DNA of 64,000 nt. Source: Ewingella allii (GTDB lineage: Bacteria; Pseudomonadota; Gammaproteobacteria; Enterobacterales; Enterobacteriaceae). Numbering within the stretch: the stretch's first letter is position 1; each line of letters begins with the position of its first letter. Made by a program: the position numbers and the translations under genes. The stretch is taken from positions 1 through 64,000 of the forward strand of contig NZ_JAWUDN010000010.1 of the NCBI RefSeq assembly GCF_044430645.1. The letters are read 5' to 3'. This document shows, piece after piece, positions 63,338-64,000 of the stretch. The notes under the pieces were generated by a model. That model made no database searches and was not told the DNA's origin. It saw only the letters and a program-made list of their open reading frames with translations.

Positions 63338-63363
63338 TAAAAAAGGCGCACCGGAGTGCGCCT
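63338..63363 (-). terminator. Intrinsic terminator of the Gfo/Idh/MocA gene
   Basis: AGGCGCAC (63344-63351) pairs with GTGCGCCT (63356-63363) around CGGA. On the minus strand a T-run follows (A-run at 63338-63344). It lies 22 bp beyond the minus-strand stop. Confidence 0.85.
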
Positions 63364-63385
63364 GAATCATAATTCTTTTTGCCGA

Positions 63386-64000
63386 TCAGCAGACGGTTTT
63401 GTTTTCCCACTCGGTCAGCAACTGCATGATTTGGCGGGAGTCCTGCGGGTGAACCGCCGGACGAGCCAAGGCTTTCTCGCCGTTTTGCAGCGCCTGCCAC
63501 ACCGCGCGCACCTGATAGTGGAAGGCGTCGCCGTCGGCGCTCACATCGTGGCGTTGCTCTTCCCCTTCATACGGCAAAACGCGGATCACGTTGGCCTGCG
63601 CCTCTGGCAGCCATGGGTTGGAGATGATTTCCATCCGCCCTTTGCTACCTGCGACCGAAAACGCCCAGAACATACCGTAATCTTCCGCACAGTGCAGCTG
63701 CGCCAGCGCGCCGTTGGCGAACTGAATGGTTGCCGCCGTCTCGCCGATGTTGCCGTCACCCAGATTGCGGCGGCCGTGCGCCGTCAGCTCCCACGTCGGG
63801 CAGGTGCCATCCGCGCTGGCGCTCTGCATCACTAAATGAATCAGCGACGCCGGGTAGCAGCCGAGGTTGTAGATAGCCCCTTTGCTACCCGGATTGACAA
63901 ACTGGGCAATCGACGCGCAGTAGCTGGCGTTGATGGAACGCACCTCGCCCAGCTCGCCGCTGGCAATCACTTCGGCAATTTTGCTGGCGAAAGGATGGGT
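63386..64000 (-). CDS. Gfo/Idh/MocA-family oxidoreductase, C-terminal part (cut by window end)
   Basis: The reading frame stays open to the window end, so the start and the N-terminal NAD(P)-binding domain lie outside. The visible 200 or so residues are the C-terminal substrate domain: HPFASKIAEVIASGELGEVR, IYNLGCYPASLIHLVMQS (the GCYP-type catalytic-loop region of the family), ATIQFANGALAQLHC and GSKGRMEI. Family enzymes oxidise or reduce sugar or inositol-like substrates. The exact reaction cannot be assigned. It converges with the GlxA-type regulator, separated by a terminator. Confidence 0.85.
   Translation of the reverse strand, partial: THPFASKIAEVIASGELGEVRSINASYCASIAQFVNPGSKGAIYNLGCYPASLIHLVMQSASADGTCPTWELTAHGRRNLGDGNIGETAATIQFANGALAQLHCAEDYGMFWAFSVAGSKGRMEIISNPWLPEAQANVIRVLPYEGEEQRHDVSADGDAFHYQVRAVWQALQNGEKALARPAVHPQDSRQIMQLLTEWENKTVC

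Overview
The window is a stretch of enterobacterial chromosome. The flagellar genes, the his operon, gnd/wzz, galU, asmA-dcd-udk-mrp/metG and a his leader peptide all closely resemble their Escherichia coli counterparts. The FlhC and FlhD sequences, the gene order and the accessory genes suggest a Yersiniaceae-like member of Enterobacterales (Rahnella/Rouxiella/Ewingella/Serratia type). This placement is inferred from remembered sequences, not from a search. No tRNA, rRNA, insertion sequence, prophage or CRISPR array was seen.

1-7.3 kb: motility and chemotaxis genes on the minus strand, in the order flhD-flhC, motA-motB-cheA-cheW. Upstream of flhD lies an ORF-free AT-rich region of 1.3 kb with a consensus CRP site and an RcsAB-type box. 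7.3-15.9 kb: yeeZ (minus), then the complete hisLGDCBHAFI operon (plus) with its histidine-rich leader peptide and attenuator.

15.9-30.4 kb: an O-antigen locus on the minus strand. It starts after galU with a JUMPstart/ops element, then a WecA-like initiating transferase, rmlB-rmlD-rmlA-rmlC, wzx, wzy, a WbsX-family protein, a GT2 and a GT4 glycosyltransferase, gnd and wzz. This block is much more AT-rich than its flanks. The gene set predicts a Wzx/Wzy-type, L-rhamnose-containing O unit whose assembly begins on undecaprenyl phosphate.

30.8-39.2 kb: housekeeping genes yegH (plus), asmA, dcd, udk and mrp (minus), and metG (plus). 39.3-54.1 kb: accessory genes. These are a DUF1127 protein, a MocR-type and a LysR-type regulator, and a small membrane protein. 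Next comes a tightly coupled five-gene operon: a Tat-exported peptide-binding protein, two permeases, a fused double ATPase and a CocE/NonD-type serine hydrolase. After it come an HxlR regulator divergent from a short-chain dehydrogenase, an AraC regulator, a fumarylacetoacetate-hydrolase-family enzyme, and an unrecognised pair of a membrane protein and a small protein.

54.2-64 kb: ansP; a bgl-type beta-glucoside operon in the order bglF-bglB-bglG, with a BglG-responsive RAT/terminator switch ahead of both bglF and bglG; an MFS exporter divergent from a GlxA/FtrA-type regulator; and the C-terminal part of a Gfo/Idh/MocA oxidoreductase cut by the window end.
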